A stretch of DNA of 64,000 nucleotides from Belliella calami (GCF_022549695.1 NZ_JAKZGS010000001.1:186001-250000), one strand, 5' to 3'; counted from the first letter of the stretch, positions 26,961 through 35,782 are shown. Notes: generated by a model not told the origin, from the letters alone. Made by a program: numbers and translations.

Positions 26961-28529
26961 ATGAGTTTTACACCCAATCAAAATCAAATCTTGCTTATCG
27001 GAAGTAGTTTGCTCGTAGCATTTTGGATTTTTGGTTATGATGGAATTACATTTAGTGATGATATTTATTATATCCTGACGGGGCATGCATTTTGGAATGG
27101 GGAAAATGTATTGAATTCATATCACTTTAGCAGCAGGTTTGGATCTTACTTCCTATCTGGACTAGCGACCAAATTATTAGGTCTAAATGACAGGTTTGCC
27201 TCCCTGCCCACTCTCTTAGCATATGTTTTTTCTCTATTTGTAATCATCAAATCCCTTAAACTCCGTCAACAACAAATCTGGGCATCAGCATTTTTTGTAA
27301 CCCACATTTATTTCCTTCATTTCCTGCCAAAAGTATATCCTGATGGTCTTCTTGTATTTTGGATAGTTTTGATTCCATTTGCTTCTATTTATAGAACTTT
27401 AAAACCTATTTTAAGCGCATTTATTTTGGTTTTAGCAATGTTAATTGGTTTTATGACCAAGGAAACCATCATTTACTTATTCCCATTTCCTGTGATCTTA
27501 TTTTTATTGGATTGGAAAGGAAGAAAACCAGTCAAATTCCATTTATGGGTTGGCTTGTTCAGTGTGATTTTGGGAAGTTTGTATTTAGGATATTATTGGT
27601 ATGTATTTGGGGATGCTTTTTACAGGATCAACACAGTCAACGCCGGTCACTATATTTCAGAATTCACTTACAATGACAAAGGCTGGCAATCTGTACTCAA
27701 AAGGCTTACAATCATCCCAATGGTGACATTTGTCGAAAGATCGTACTGGATTTGGTTAATTCTTGCGATACCGGGAATGTATTTGGGATTGGTGAAAAAG
27801 CAGAAGGTAGCATTTGAATATTCATTGGCATTGATTTGTCTCCTGCTTGGTTTTTGGTTTATGACCACTAACCTAGGTTTTTACAATCCCATTTATCTGA
27901 ACCCAAGACATTTAATTATCTTGATTCCAATACTTGCTGTTTTGATTGGTTTTGGATGGAAATATTGGCTAGAAAAAAATGTTTCTAGCACCTATTTTGG
28001 CATTGCGATTTTGCTCGGAGCTGCTATAGGCTTTATTGTAGGTGACTATAAAAATAGTGCGTTTCTAATTGTATTTGGTTGTGCTTTGATTTTTATTGGA
28101 AAAAGTAAACTTTGGCTCAAAAAATCATTGATTTGCTGCATGCTTTTGATTGCTGTGATTTTGAGTTTTCAATATCAAAGGCAATTGAAAAACTACCCAA
28201 AATTTATGCAGGAGCTTCAAACTGCTGTTGCTTCTCCTGATCAAAAAATCCTAGTGGTTAACAATTTTGTACATTTTAGCAGGGAAGTCCTGCTTCCAAA
28301 TGACAGCATCAACCAAGAAAAACTCTTTGCCATCGAAGAGATCAAAAAGTTTGAAAATCTCGTTCCTGACGATTTTGGATTACTGATATACAATTATTAC
28401 AAACACGCTTACCCGCAAGAAGGACCAGATGTGGAAGCTTTTTTGGAATTGACAGAAAAAATGGGTTACAAAATCACAGAAAAAAAGGAAAGTCAGTGGG
28501 TCGTTTTTTATTCATTCTCAAAGAATTGA
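26961..28529 (+). CDS. GT-C fold membrane glycosyltransferase (GT39/ArnT-like)
   Basis: This 522-residue protein has about eleven membrane helices and an early loop with Asp-Asp (ITFSDDIYYILTGHAFW, about residues 29-45), typical of polyprenyl-phosphate-sugar-using GT-C transferases of the PMT/ArnT group. A soluble C-terminal domain follows (about 415-522). It probably moves a lipid-linked sugar onto an envelope glycan at the periplasmic face. It is transcribed alone and divergently from wza-wzc, with a consensus promoter ending just before the ATG. The substrate cannot be read from the sequence. Confidence 0.75.
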   Translation: MSFTPNQNQILLIGSSLLVAFWIFGYDGITFSDDIYYILTGHAFWNGENVLNSYHFSSRFGSYFLSGLATKLLGLNDRFASLPTLLAYVFSLFVIIKSLKLRQQQIWASAFFVTHIYFLHFLPKVYPDGLLVFWIVLIPFASIYRTLKPILSAFILVLAMLIGFMTKETIIYLFPFPVILFLLDWKGRKPVKFHLWVGLFSVILGSLYLGYYWYVFGDAFYRINTVNAGHYISEFTYNDKGWQSVLKRLTIIPMVTFVERSYWIWLILAIPGMYLGLVKKQKVAFEYSLALICLLLGFWFMTTNLGFYNPIYLNPRHLIILIPILAVLIGFGWKYWLEKNVSSTYFGIAILLGAAIGFIVGDYKNSAFLIVFGCALIFIGKSKLWLKKSLICCMLLIAVILSFQYQRQLKNYPKFMQELQTAVASPDQKILVVNNFVHFSREVLLPNDSINQEKLFAIEEIKKFENLVPDDFGLLIYNYYKHAYPQEGPDVEAFLELTEKMGYKITEKKESQWVVFYSFSKN

Positions 28530-28530
28530 T

Positions 28531-28672
28531 TTTTTATAATTGATACTTCATTTCTTGTGAACTTCGTGAAATCCTTTGTGTACTCCGTGGTAAATCCTAA
28601 CCACCAAGAGCACAATGGTTGCACGAGGGACACTAGTTTTTTTTTATAATTGATAATTCATTTCTTGTAAAC
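28531..28672. repeat. Short direct repeat pair after the GT-C gene
   Basis: Two 32-bp copies (28531-28562 and 28641-28672, consensus TTTTTATAATTGATA then TTCATTTCTTGT) lie 110 bases apart with about two differences. Between them is low-complexity text of the kind CTTTGTGTACTCCGTGGT. No gene is present. Confidence 0.6.
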
Positions 28673-28684
28673 ATATTGCAATTT

Positions 28685-29653
28685 CTATTTATTCAAAAAA
28701 TCACCAAAACGCTGCATGGACATAGATTTCATGCCATACTTATTTTTCAAAAATAGATAATGCGCAAGAATCGATTCCAATTCCCCCAAAGCTCGCTGTG
28801 GATCAACGGCAAAATTATGGGGATGCCACCAAAGGTGATAAACTTCTTGATTTTTGGCTGCCGAACTCATTTCTTCTTTGATCCTTTGAATCCTCCTTGC
28901 GTTGGTTAATGGAAATTTTTGATTTATTGGTTTCAAGATCCTAGAAGCAGGCATTAGCTTAAGCTTCTCTTGCCATACAATTACCTTTTCAACATCATAA
29001 GATGACCTTTCCCCAAAACCAAAATAGCAATCTAGCGACCTCACGGCTTTTTTCAACAATCCTTCATGCTGTGTTTCTTGCCAATACCATTTTGGTGGAT
29101 TGACCCGAACTTGCTCAAATCCCTCTTCCCAACAAATATCCATATAAAAGGGATTGATATGGTTTCTTGGAAAAACCAAGGATTTCAGACTCAAATCAAA
29201 CTTATCTTTTGCAATCTTTTGAGCTGCTTGCAAATCTGCCCTAAACTGCGATGGTGTCTGCCCTTTGGATAGTGTAAAATAATGTGAAAAAGTATGGGAT
29301 CCGATCTCCTGACCAGGAAAAGTCATGATTTCCTTAATAATTTCCGGAGCAAAATGACAGGTAGAATCAAGCTTTTTTGATCTAACCCATTGATATGCTG
29401 AAAGATTTTGATCTTTGTATGAAGGCAGCAATGAAGGTTGGTAGCTATTCCACTCTTCTTCATTTTCGGCAAAAAGCATCCCAACGGTTGCCCATGTCGC
29501 TTCAATATTGTATTTCTCAAAAAGCCTTAGAATATCCGGAATCAATTGTCTGGTTTTTAAAAAATATTGTTTATCAATTTTCTCATTCACCTTATCAAAT
29601 ACCCCCCAGAGGAGTTCGAAATCAAGAGAAATGGTGAATATTGGGTGGTTCAT
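28685..29653 (-). CDS. Polysaccharide deacetylase (NodB/CE4 type)
   Basis: This 322-residue protein has the NodB-type metal-site motifs: Asp and Glu in SLDFELLWG (residues about 9-17) and the His-xxx-His motif in EIGSHTFSHYF. It lacks a signal peptide, so it should act in the cytoplasm or on lipid-linked intermediates. Family members remove N-acetyl groups from sugars of a polysaccharide. It opens the minus-strand glycosyltransferase series but is separated from the next gene by a 506-bp repeat-filled gap. The start is ATG 29653. Confidence 0.85.
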   Translation of the reverse strand: MNHPIFTISLDFELLWGVFDKVNEKIDKQYFLKTRQLIPDILRLFEKYNIEATWATVGMLFAENEEEWNSYQPSLLPSYKDQNLSAYQWVRSKKLDSTCHFAPEIIKEIMTFPGQEIGSHTFSHYFTLSKGQTPSQFRADLQAAQKIAKDKFDLSLKSLVFPRNHINPFYMDICWEEGFEQVRVNPPKWYWQETQHEGLLKKAVRSLDCYFGFGERSSYDVEKVIVWQEKLKLMPASRILKPINQKFPLTNARRIQRIKEEMSSAAKNQEVYHLWWHPHNFAVDPQRALGELESILAHYLFLKNKYGMKSMSMQRFGDFLNK

Positions 29654-29897
29654 GGAGGAGAGGATTTTAGATTGGGGATTTTAAAATTGGAAGATTGGAA
29701 GATTGGGAGAATTTGTCTGTCTTAGAGGGTTTTTAAAATTGGGTTGGAAGGTTGGAAGGTTTGAAAGTTGAAAAGTTGGGTTAGCAAGTGGATTGGTCAT
29801 TTCGAATTTACCTCACTTTAGGGAGGTTACCTCACTTTAGGGAGGCAAGGTAGAAATCTCGAACTGATTCCACACAACAGAGTCATTTTTATACTTC
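29654..29897 (-). repeat. Dispersed repeat, inverted copy of 60205-60510
   Basis: Read on the minus strand, this segment carries the same text as 60205-60280 followed by 60388-60500. It begins with GTATAAAAATGACTCTGTTG, continues with a duplicated CCTCCCTAAAGTGAGGTA, TTCGAAATGACCAATCCACTTG and CCCAACTTTTCAACTTTC, and ends in AT-rich low-complexity sequence. It stops at the start codon of the deacetylase gene. The paired copy is about 30.5 kb away in opposite orientation. Confidence 0.85.
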
Positions 29898-29898
29898 T

Positions 29899-30075
29899 GT
29901 CACGTCCTGAAAATACTTGACACTTTTTCTATTGATTTCTCTATATATCTGATAGACATTCAATTGCCTCCCGATAAGGATGCGGGACAGGCTTTTCAGG
30001 GCAAAAGTGAATCAAATATTTACTATTCCATTGGGTTGAAACCCAATGTTAGTGTCAATTACCCTTTCAGGGCAT
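29899..30075 (+). repeat. Three-hairpin repeat element, copy 1 (interrupted)
   Basis: A leader (CGTCCTGAAAATACTTGACA then a T-run, 29904-29929) is followed by hairpin H1, then H2 (CATTGGGT, loop TGAA, ACCCAATG; 30029-30048), then H3 (ACCC TTTCA GGGC, 30061-30073). H1 is split by a ~24-bp insert (about 29969-29993) that is itself a CCCG/CGGG palindrome followed by ACAGGC. Low-complexity TTTTGTCTC repeats (30090-30130) follow. The 506-bp gap at 29654-30159 holds no gene. Confidence 0.75.
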
Positions 30076-30159
30076 ATTGTATTTTGAAACTTTTGTCTCT
30101 TTTGTCTCTTTTGTCTCATATCGCACGTCTTGTGTCTCATGTCTTTCCTCTTTCACCCT

Positions 30160-31293
30160 TCATCCTTTTGTCCCAGTCTTCCTAAACTCTGAATAAACTT
30201 CCTCCAATTGCATCACCATCTTTTGCAAAGAAAATAACTCCACCACTTTTCTCCTTGCTGATTTTGACATTTCTTGATGGGTAGTGGGATTATTGATCAA
30301 ATTAAGTGCAAATCTGGCCAATTCCTGATATTCTTCCACTTCGCAAATAAAGCCTTCTTCGCCATGCGAAATGACTTCAGCGATTCCTCCTGCAGCAGTG
30401 GAAACAACAGGAATTTCGCAGCTCATAGCCTCTAGCATAGCTACTGGCAAACCTTCATATTCCGAAGAAATCATAAATAGATCCATCATCGATAAAAAAG
30501 GCAAAACATCTTTCTGCAATCCTACCAGATGAAAATTACTTCCTTTACCTGATTCTTCGATCTGTTTTTCGATCTGTTCTCGCCATGGACCCGCTCCTAC
30601 TAGAACAAAATGAACTTCAGGTTCACTTTTCAATATTTCTAAGGCTTGCTCAACCCAAAGCCAAAGTCTTTTTTGCATTCGAAATACAGCTACATTCCCT
30701 ATCACAAAAGCTTCTTTGGGAATGGAAAGAGACTTACGGATTCTACTTCCTTCCTCAGTATTCCTTACAAACTTATCTTTATTGACACCATTTTGTATCA
30801 ATTTCAATTTAGGTTTCTCTTCGATTTTGAAAGGACTTAAAATACTATTCAAACGAAATGAAAGTGCCACTTCATTCGAAACCGCAATTGCAACATCTTG
30901 TTTCTTGAATGTCAAGCGATTTGCCCAATAAGTGATTTTCTTATACCTATCCCAAGTATTGTGTTCTGTATATACCAATGGAATATCCAATTTCCTCACC
31001 ACAAACCTTCCCAAAATCCCAGCCCAAGGCAAATGAGCATGGATAAGGTCTATCTTATTTTCAATTACATATTTTCTAACAAGGGAAATTTGTTTAAACA
31101 AGCCTAGGTTAGATGATGGTAAAAAACTCACATTTATCCCAATCTGCTCCATTTCCTCTACAATATTTCCTTCACGATGGTAAAAATGGATACATGAAAA
31201 CTCAAAACTTTTCTGGTGCACAGCTGCTGTTTCCAGAATCAATTTCTCCGCCCCTCCCCGTCCAAGGGATTTTATCAAGTGTAGTATTTTCAA
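30160..31293 (-). CDS. GT4 family glycosyltransferase
   Basis: This 377-residue GT-B fold enzyme begins MKILHLIKSLGRGGAEKLIL, the usual GT4 N-terminus with the acceptor-side glycine loop. In its C-terminal half it has the nucleotide-sugar site EGLPVAMLEAMSCEIPVV with the E-x7-E motif. It should transfer a sugar from a nucleotide donor to a growing lipid-linked chain at the inner-membrane face. The start codon is TTG (31293), which fits the family N-terminus and has no ATG alternative. It lies between two three-hairpin repeat elements, so it is probably its own transcription unit. Donor and acceptor are unknown. Confidence 0.9.
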   Translation of the reverse strand: MKILHLIKSLGRGGAEKLILETAAVHQKSFEFSCIHFYHREGNIVEEMEQIGINVSFLPSSNLGLFKQISLVRKYVIENKIDLIHAHLPWAGILGRFVVRKLDIPLVYTEHNTWDRYKKITYWANRLTFKKQDVAIAVSNEVALSFRLNSILSPFKIEEKPKLKLIQNGVNKDKFVRNTEEGSRIRKSLSIPKEAFVIGNVAVFRMQKRLWLWVEQALEILKSEPEVHFVLVGAGPWREQIEKQIEESGKGSNFHLVGLQKDVLPFLSMMDLFMISSEYEGLPVAMLEAMSCEIPVVSTAAGGIAEVISHGEEGFICEVEEYQELARFALNLINNPTTHQEMSKSARRKVVELFSLQKMVMQLEEVYSEFRKTGTKG

Positions 31294-31335
31294 GTTTGTT
31301 TTAGATTAAGATTTTGGAGAGAAGTTTCTCGCAAA

Positions 31336-31489
31336 GTGTCTAGTCCTGAAATTAGTTGACACTTTTTTTATTGATTTCTCTTTATTCTCTTCAGGTATTC
31401 AATTGCCCCTTCAGGGCAAAAGTGAATCAGACATTTACCATTGCATTGGGTTGAAACCCAATGTTAGTGTCACTTGCCCTTTCAGGGCA
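31336..31489 (+). repeat. Three-hairpin repeat element, copy 2
   Basis: The leader TAGTCCTGAAATTAGTTGAC (31341-31360) and a T-run are followed by H1 (TTGCCC, loop CTTCA, GGGCAA; 31403-31419), H2 (CATTGGGT, TGAA, ACCCAATG; 31444-31463) and H3 (TGCCC, TTTCA, GGGCA; 31475-31489). This is the intact version of copy 1. Degenerate GTCTCACATCTC repeats follow to about 31590. The 306-bp gap 31294-31599 has no gene. Confidence 0.8.
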
Positions 31490-31599
31490 TATTCTCATTT
31501 CTTTGTCAAGCATTAAGTCTCACAACGTGTCTTGAATCTTTTGTCTCACATCTTGTCTCACATCTCACGTCTCACATCTCATATCTTGCCTGTATCCTC

Positions 31600-32850
31600 T
31601 CACCCCCCTCTTGGCACATCGTACTGGGTACTTTGTACTTCAACCTCCTCCCTGCGTCTTCTTTCTTCTTCGACGATTCTGTTATATATAAGGGCTCTTT
31701 TCTTGAGTTTATTTGTTTTTTGCCAATCGAGAAATGCAATAATCACAAATAGCATGAAGTACATGATTTGGCTTTTTTGCCTGATAATGATCCCCAAATT
31801 GGACATGATAAAGGTCATGGAGATGGAAATGGAGATAAATACCACGCCTGCCATCTTGACCATCGCTGGTGCATCTTTGATGTATTTGATAAAGTCTTTG
31901 TTGATGATACGGGTGAACATGTAGAGATACAACAAATTCTCAAATGACACAATGATCCCCAAGAAATTTGGAGAATCTATAAAAAGTGGCCTAAACCAAA
32001 AGGTGAATAGCTTCATGGGTAGATTGTAGTTGGACATATCTACTGCCGAACCTGCAGAGTAACTCAGCCTGTGGGCATTGAGTGCTGATTCTTCTTCAAA
32101 TGACTCTAGAAAGTTGTTAGGATCATAGCCTAGGTAGAGGAGAATCTTATCATACATGATGATGCTGAAAACCAAACCAATTACCGAAACGAGTACTTTC
32201 TGGTAAATCGGGACTTTTTCTTTTCCCAAGACAAATCCAACCGCCATCCCTATCAATACCGCAACCAAAATATGTGGTCTGACCATGTAGGAAACATAAG
32301 CACCGATCAACAAATGTGGGATTCTCTTTCTTGGCTGGGACAATCCATAGATCAACAATCCCAGACCTCCAAAAATCACTGCTCCTTTTCCCAAAGATGC
32401 TGTCCAAAAGTGCATATTGGGAAGAAAAAGGATGATGGTAATGACATCATATCCTCTGATCTTTAAGTTGAAGCGAAGGTTCTCTTTGAAGAAAAGATAA
32501 AAATAGATAAAACCAATAAAACCAAACCAGGTGAACAAAAACATGGTCATCTCAAAGTTGAAAAAGAAATAATTCACAAATGGATAGGCAAGCCACTCCA
32601 TAAAATCGGTTCCTGTATTGAAGGCGTCAGACCAATTGTCCCAACCGTTTTTTGCCCGATAATAATATAGCTTGGAATCTGATCTATTGAATAAGGTGTA
32701 GGTATAATATACTCCCCCAAAAAACATGTGATACCAAAAGAGCTTGTTCATAAAACTCACCTTCAGATAGGGATGGTCTCTCTGAATCTTACCCAACAAA
32801 GGCTGAGTAATCAGAAATAGAAATATGATTAGAAAGAGAGCGCCAAACAT
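31600..32850 (-). CDS. Polytopic membrane protein, candidate polysaccharide polymerase
   Basis: This 416-residue protein has about ten predicted membrane helices and a large extracytoplasmic loop (about residues 225-275). Size, topology and place among glycosyltransferases fit a Wzy/EpsG-like polymerase, but I see no decisive signature, so the function is inference from context. The last ~25 residues (EEERRRREEVEVQ then STQYDVPRGG) are charged and run into low-complexity intergenic repeat text, so the C-terminus may have been extended by repeat sequence. The start is ATG 32850. No flippase (Wzx) gene is recognised in the window. Confidence 0.6.
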   Translation of the reverse strand: MFGALFLIIFLFLITQPLLGKIQRDHPYLKVSFMNKLFWYHMFFGGVYYTYTLFNRSDSKLYYYRAKNGWDNWSDAFNTGTDFMEWLAYPFVNYFFFNFEMTMFLFTWFGFIGFIYFYLFFKENLRFNLKIRGYDVITIILFLPNMHFWTASLGKGAVIFGGLGLLIYGLSQPRKRIPHLLIGAYVSYMVRPHILVAVLIGMAVGFVLGKEKVPIYQKVLVSVIGLVFSIIMYDKILLYLGYDPNNFLESFEEESALNAHRLSYSAGSAVDMSNYNLPMKLFTFWFRPLFIDSPNFLGIIVSFENLLYLYMFTRIINKDFIKYIKDAPAMVKMAGVVFISISISMTFIMSNLGIIIRQKSQIMYFMLFVIIAFLDWQKTNKLKKRALIYNRIVEEERRRREEVEVQSTQYDVPRGG

Positions 32851-33080
32851 GAATTGATATAATTATCCGCAATGATACCAGAAGGTGAGATTTTACCTGA
32901 AATCATGGGGGTGATCGTTAGGAGGTTAGTAGTTGATTGGTTAATGGTTAATTAGTTGATTGATTGTTGGTTGATTAGTTATTGGTTAATTGGTTATTAG
33001 TTAATTGGTTATTGGTTATTGGTTTACAAAGTGATTGGTTTTAAATCATTTTGTAATCTAATAGTAATGAACAGGTAATA

Positions 33081-33285
33081 CATAAAATTTAATCGATGAG
33101 CATGCAAATTAAGCCGATTTTTTGATTTTATTTTGAGTAAAAATATTTACTTCTGTTAAACTCGATTGAATAATTTTTGAAAGAAATTGTATTTATAGAC
33201 CCCAACTGACTGGGTTTAGTTTGCAACTAAACCCTAATATCTTCCTGCTACAATCCATGTTCTCCTTTTTCACCACAGAACATTC
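33081..33285. repeat. 205-bp direct repeat, copy A
   Basis: This copy matches 33373-33577 base for base without net gaps (offset 292) at roughly 90% identity. It contains the hairpin GGGTTTAGTT, TGC, AACTAAACCC (33213-33235) and ends in an ATGTTC-type hairpin (33257-33283). A shorter partial copy (about 90 bp) lies at 35878-35973. The preceding stretch 32930-33030 is a degenerate TTAATTGGTTATT microsatellite. The 745-bp gap 32851-33595 contains no gene. Confidence 0.85.
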
Positions 33286-33334
33286 TATGCAAGAAAAGTG
33301 GGGTAAGTTTGCAGTGAAAACAAAGTAGGGGTTT

Positions 33335-33356
33335 CGGGCTGTGGGGACACAGCCCG
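33335..33356. repeat. CGG-type hairpin of the BIME-like family
   Basis: The arms CGGGCTGTG and CACAGCCCG around loop GGGA pair perfectly. It sits between the two 205-bp direct repeats. Confidence 0.85.
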
Positions 33357-33372
33357 AGGTAAGTACATGATA

Positions 33373-33577
33373 CATGAAATTTAATCGATGAGCATGCAAA
33401 TTAAGCCGATTTTTTGATTTTATTTTGAGTCAGAATATTTACTGCTGCTAAACTCGAATGAATACTTTTTAAAAGAAATTGTATTTATAGACCCCAACTG
33501 TCTGGGTTTAGTTTGCAACTAAACCTTAGTATCCTCCTGCTACAATCCATGTTCTTCTATGTCACCACAGAACATTC
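33373..33577. repeat. 205-bp direct repeat, copy B
   Basis: This is the second copy of the repeat at 33081. Its GGGTTTAGTT hairpin (33504-33526) ends in T where copy A has C, leaving a G-U closing pair. It ends with an ATGTTC-type hairpin (33549-33575), 21 bases from the stop codon of the toxin-like gene. Confidence 0.85.
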
Positions 33578-33595
33578 ACTTATGACGATCTTTTT

Positions 33596-34000
33596 TTAAA
33601 GTTTATCAAAAACAATTTTATCCATATTCTCACTTAGACTGAGACTATAAAGATTTTTAGTTTCAATACACCGCAATACTTTTTTGTATAGGAAAGCTTT
33701 AGATTCATCTGTAATATTTTCACTACCCCAAGCTCCTGATTTAGCATGGACAAACATCAGGTAAAGTGAATTATTCTTTATAATCAAAAGATAGTAAAAC
33801 CTAAAACCACCACGACCTCCTACTCTTTTATTGAGGTATGGTGTTTCATTACTGTTATTAAGCCTTGTTCCTGAGAGAAGCTCTTGAGTTGATTTCCCGA
33901 AAAAATAGCGTATAGCTTCTTGTTCAATTGTTTTATACGAGTTTTTTGATTTTAATTTTTCAAATTCTATCTTAAAATCTTCCAAACAATACAGGTTCAT
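33596..34000 (-). CDS. RelE/HigB-like toxin candidate
   Basis: This 134-residue protein has a C-terminal half with the pattern of RelE/HigB-type mRNA interferases: a basic glycine-rich segment (RVGGRGGFRFYYLLI), then a beta strand with aromatic residues and a Lys-containing turn (SLYLMFVHAKSGAWGSENIT). The preceding ~60 residues are helical. If correct it would inhibit translation when freed from its partner. It lies 4 bases downstream of a 156-codon gene, an order (antitoxin first) opposite to classic higBA. No catalytic residues can be assigned with confidence, so the call is tentative. It is AT-rich and flanked by dispersed repeats, which suggests acquisition. Confidence 0.5.
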   Translation of the reverse strand: MNLYCLEDFKIEFEKLKSKNSYKTIEQEAIRYFFGKSTQELLSGTRLNNSNETPYLNKRVGGRGGFRFYYLLIIKNNSLYLMFVHAKSGAWGSENITDESKAFLYKKVLRCIETKNLYSLSLSENMDKIVFDKL

Positions 34001-34004
34001 GGTC

Positions 34005-34469
34005 TTAGACTAAGGACAGTTTTTTAGTGGTTTCGACAAACCCTGGCATTTCAGGAAGGAAAAAAAATACTGATTCCAAGTCCTCACATGCTACTTTTAA
34101 TTCGTCTAAAGCTTCTTTAAACGCTTTGATCTCATCTTTTGCAACACTTTTTTTTCTTAAACTATCCATCAATAAATATTGACGAATCAAAGTCATCCTT
34201 AAGTCTTTAGCTGATGAAATCAAATCATTCATTAGCATTAAACTTTCCTCATCAAGATTATCAAACCATGTCAATGATTCAAACCCTTCAATTATATTCC
34301 AAAGCTTCTCGGTTTTTGCATAAAGGGTTTTCTTAAAGTCTAATATTTTATCCAAAAGCGAATTTATCTTTTCCTCTTCCAAAAGAGGTGATTTTTTCTC
34401 GTGAAAAGAAAAATCCCTCACTTGAAAATACGCTTTTTCTATTTTAACCCTATTTGACATACAATCCAT
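34005..34469 (-). CDS. Helical protein, possible antitoxin of the adjacent gene
   Basis: This protein of about 154 residues (ATG 34469; ATG 34460 is also possible, TTG 34475 less likely) is predicted to be mostly alpha-helical, with a heptad-like acidic/leucine pattern (EEEKINSLLDKILDFKK and EALDELKVACEDLESVFF). I do not recognise a family and see no clear helix-turn-helix. The 4-base gap to the RelE/HigB-like gene means they are cotranscribed, and by position it would be the neutralising partner. It could equally be an unrelated regulatory protein. Confidence 0.4.
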   Translation of the reverse strand: MDCMSNRVKIEKAYFQVRDFSFHEKKSPLLEEEKINSLLDKILDFKKTLYAKTEKLWNIIEGFESLTWFDNLDEESLMLMNDLISSAKDLRMTLIRQYLLMDSLRKKSVAKDEIKAFKEALDELKVACEDLESVFFFLPEMPGFVETTKKLSLV

Positions 34470-34698
34470 ATTCAATAAAAATCAAGTTATGTAAAAATAC
34501 AAAATATCTGAGAATTTAATTGTTAAAATTTATACAATTATGTTTCTATGTCGATTAGTTAAGAAACCAGACCTGCCAGATTTAAATCTTTTATTGGTTT
34601 TCCCTGCCAAACAAGAGACCTGTTCTAATTTAATAAGAAACCTGGCAGGTCTTATCTAAACGGCATTGAATAATGTATGAATCATTCCAAAACTAATT

Positions 34699-34833
34699 CG
34701 GTCTGTGAAGACACAAACCGAGGCATAAAAACCACCATGTTATGTGGCCCCACAGAACATTCTATGTAAGTAAAGGGGTTTAAGTTAGTTGTGAAGACTC
34801 AGTAGCAGTTTCGGTATGTGAGGACACAAACCG
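34699..34833. repeat. BIME-like hairpin cluster (three hairpins)
   Basis: A CGG-type hairpin (34699-34720, one mismatch), an ATGTTA-type hairpin (34737-34760; arms ATGTTATGTG and CACAGAACAT, loop GCCC) and a second CGG-type hairpin (34812-34833, one mismatch) lie in the 389-bp gap between the toxin-like pair and the phosphodiesterase gene. A further inverted pair built on AGACCTGCCAG/CCTGGCAGGTCT lies at 34571-34656. No gene is present. Confidence 0.8.
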
Positions 34834-34857
34834 AGGATAACAACGAAACCTTTATCT

Positions 34858-35682
34858 CTAATCTTTCCTTTTCAATTTGAGTAATTCATTTGGGTAATCG
34901 GTATAGATTCGTTCCACTCCCAACTCCAACAGTGACTCCATCACTCCTATATCATTCACTGTCCATGCCCCTATTTCCATACCGGTTGCCTTTACCTTGG
35001 CTACCTTTTCTGCGGTAATTCCGGAATAATGGATAACCAAAGCCTCAAACCCAAATGCTTTCGCAGTCTCAATATCTTTGTCAATCGCTGTATCTGGAAG
35101 CCTATCCCAAAAAACAGGAACTGAAGAATTTTTCGATTTCACTTTTTTCATCAACTCAAGGTTGGCATCATTAAAACCTACCCAAGCTGCTGCCTGATAT
35201 TTGTCAATCAGCTCAAATACTTCATCCACACAATCCATCTTTGGTTGGATGGAAAGTCTGGTTTTCGATTGTGAAACAATCAATTGTAGCACATCTTCCA
35301 AAAGTGGCACTGTCAACTTGGGCGATTCTTCCAAAGAAAGCTGATGTCTGTTTCTAAATTCCCAAGCGATATCAACAGATGCTATTTCATCAAAAGTATG
35401 TGCCGCTATCTCCATATCCACTCCCGAAACTCTCTTGAGATTCTTGTCGTGCGTGACCACCACCTTGCCATCAGCAGAAAGAAACACATCCAATTCAATC
35501 CAATCAACTCCCAATTCCAAAGCACTAACAAAAGCAGGCATGGAGTTTTCCGGAAACTCCGAAGAATTTCCCCGGTGTGCAGTCACACCATTTTGGAGAA
35601 AAGCTTGCTGCGCTGCAGCAGTGACAAAAGTCAATTGCTGTATCCATATGCACAGAATGAATATTTTCAGGAGATTTTTCAT
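34858..35682 (-). CDS. Secreted glycerophosphodiester phosphodiesterase
   Basis: This 274-residue protein has a signal peptide (to about residue 25, TAAAQQ) and a GDPD-family TIM barrel. Visible motifs are TAHRGNSSEFPENSMPAF (His-Arg metal/acid-base site), ELDVFLSADG (Glu-x-Asp) and VVTHD. The C-terminal strand (WTVNDIGVMESLLELGVERIYTDYP) is also typical. It should hydrolyse glycerophosphodiesters in the periplasm to glycerol-3-phosphate and an alcohol. It is flanked on both sides by hairpin clusters and shows no functional link to the polysaccharide genes. The start is ATG 35682. Confidence 0.92.
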   Translation of the reverse strand: MKNLLKIFILCIWIQQLTFVTAAAQQAFLQNGVTAHRGNSSEFPENSMPAFVSALELGVDWIELDVFLSADGKVVVTHDKNLKRVSGVDMEIAAHTFDEIASVDIAWEFRNRHQLSLEESPKLTVPLLEDVLQLIVSQSKTRLSIQPKMDCVDEVFELIDKYQAAAWVGFNDANLELMKKVKSKNSSVPVFWDRLPDTAIDKDIETAKAFGFEALVIHYSGITAEKVAKVKATGMEIGAWTVNDIGVMESLLELGVERIYTDYPNELLKLKRKD

Positions 35683-35782
35683 GCTGCAATTTACCCGCTC
35701 TCAACCTGGTTTTGGTTAGGAATTTATTATGGAATTGTTAGGGATTTTGGATTTAAAGATCTGTTAGACAAAATATGGTTTT

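Noticed and set aside
31475-31620. GTCTCACATCTC-type text as a regulatory array
   Set aside because: It is degenerate and low-complexity with no fixed period, and similar text recurs at 30090 and 55500.
33596-34469. Classic higBA operon
   Set aside because: The order is reversed and the partner lacks a recognisable Xre-type helix-turn-helix, so only a generic toxin-antitoxin-like call is made.
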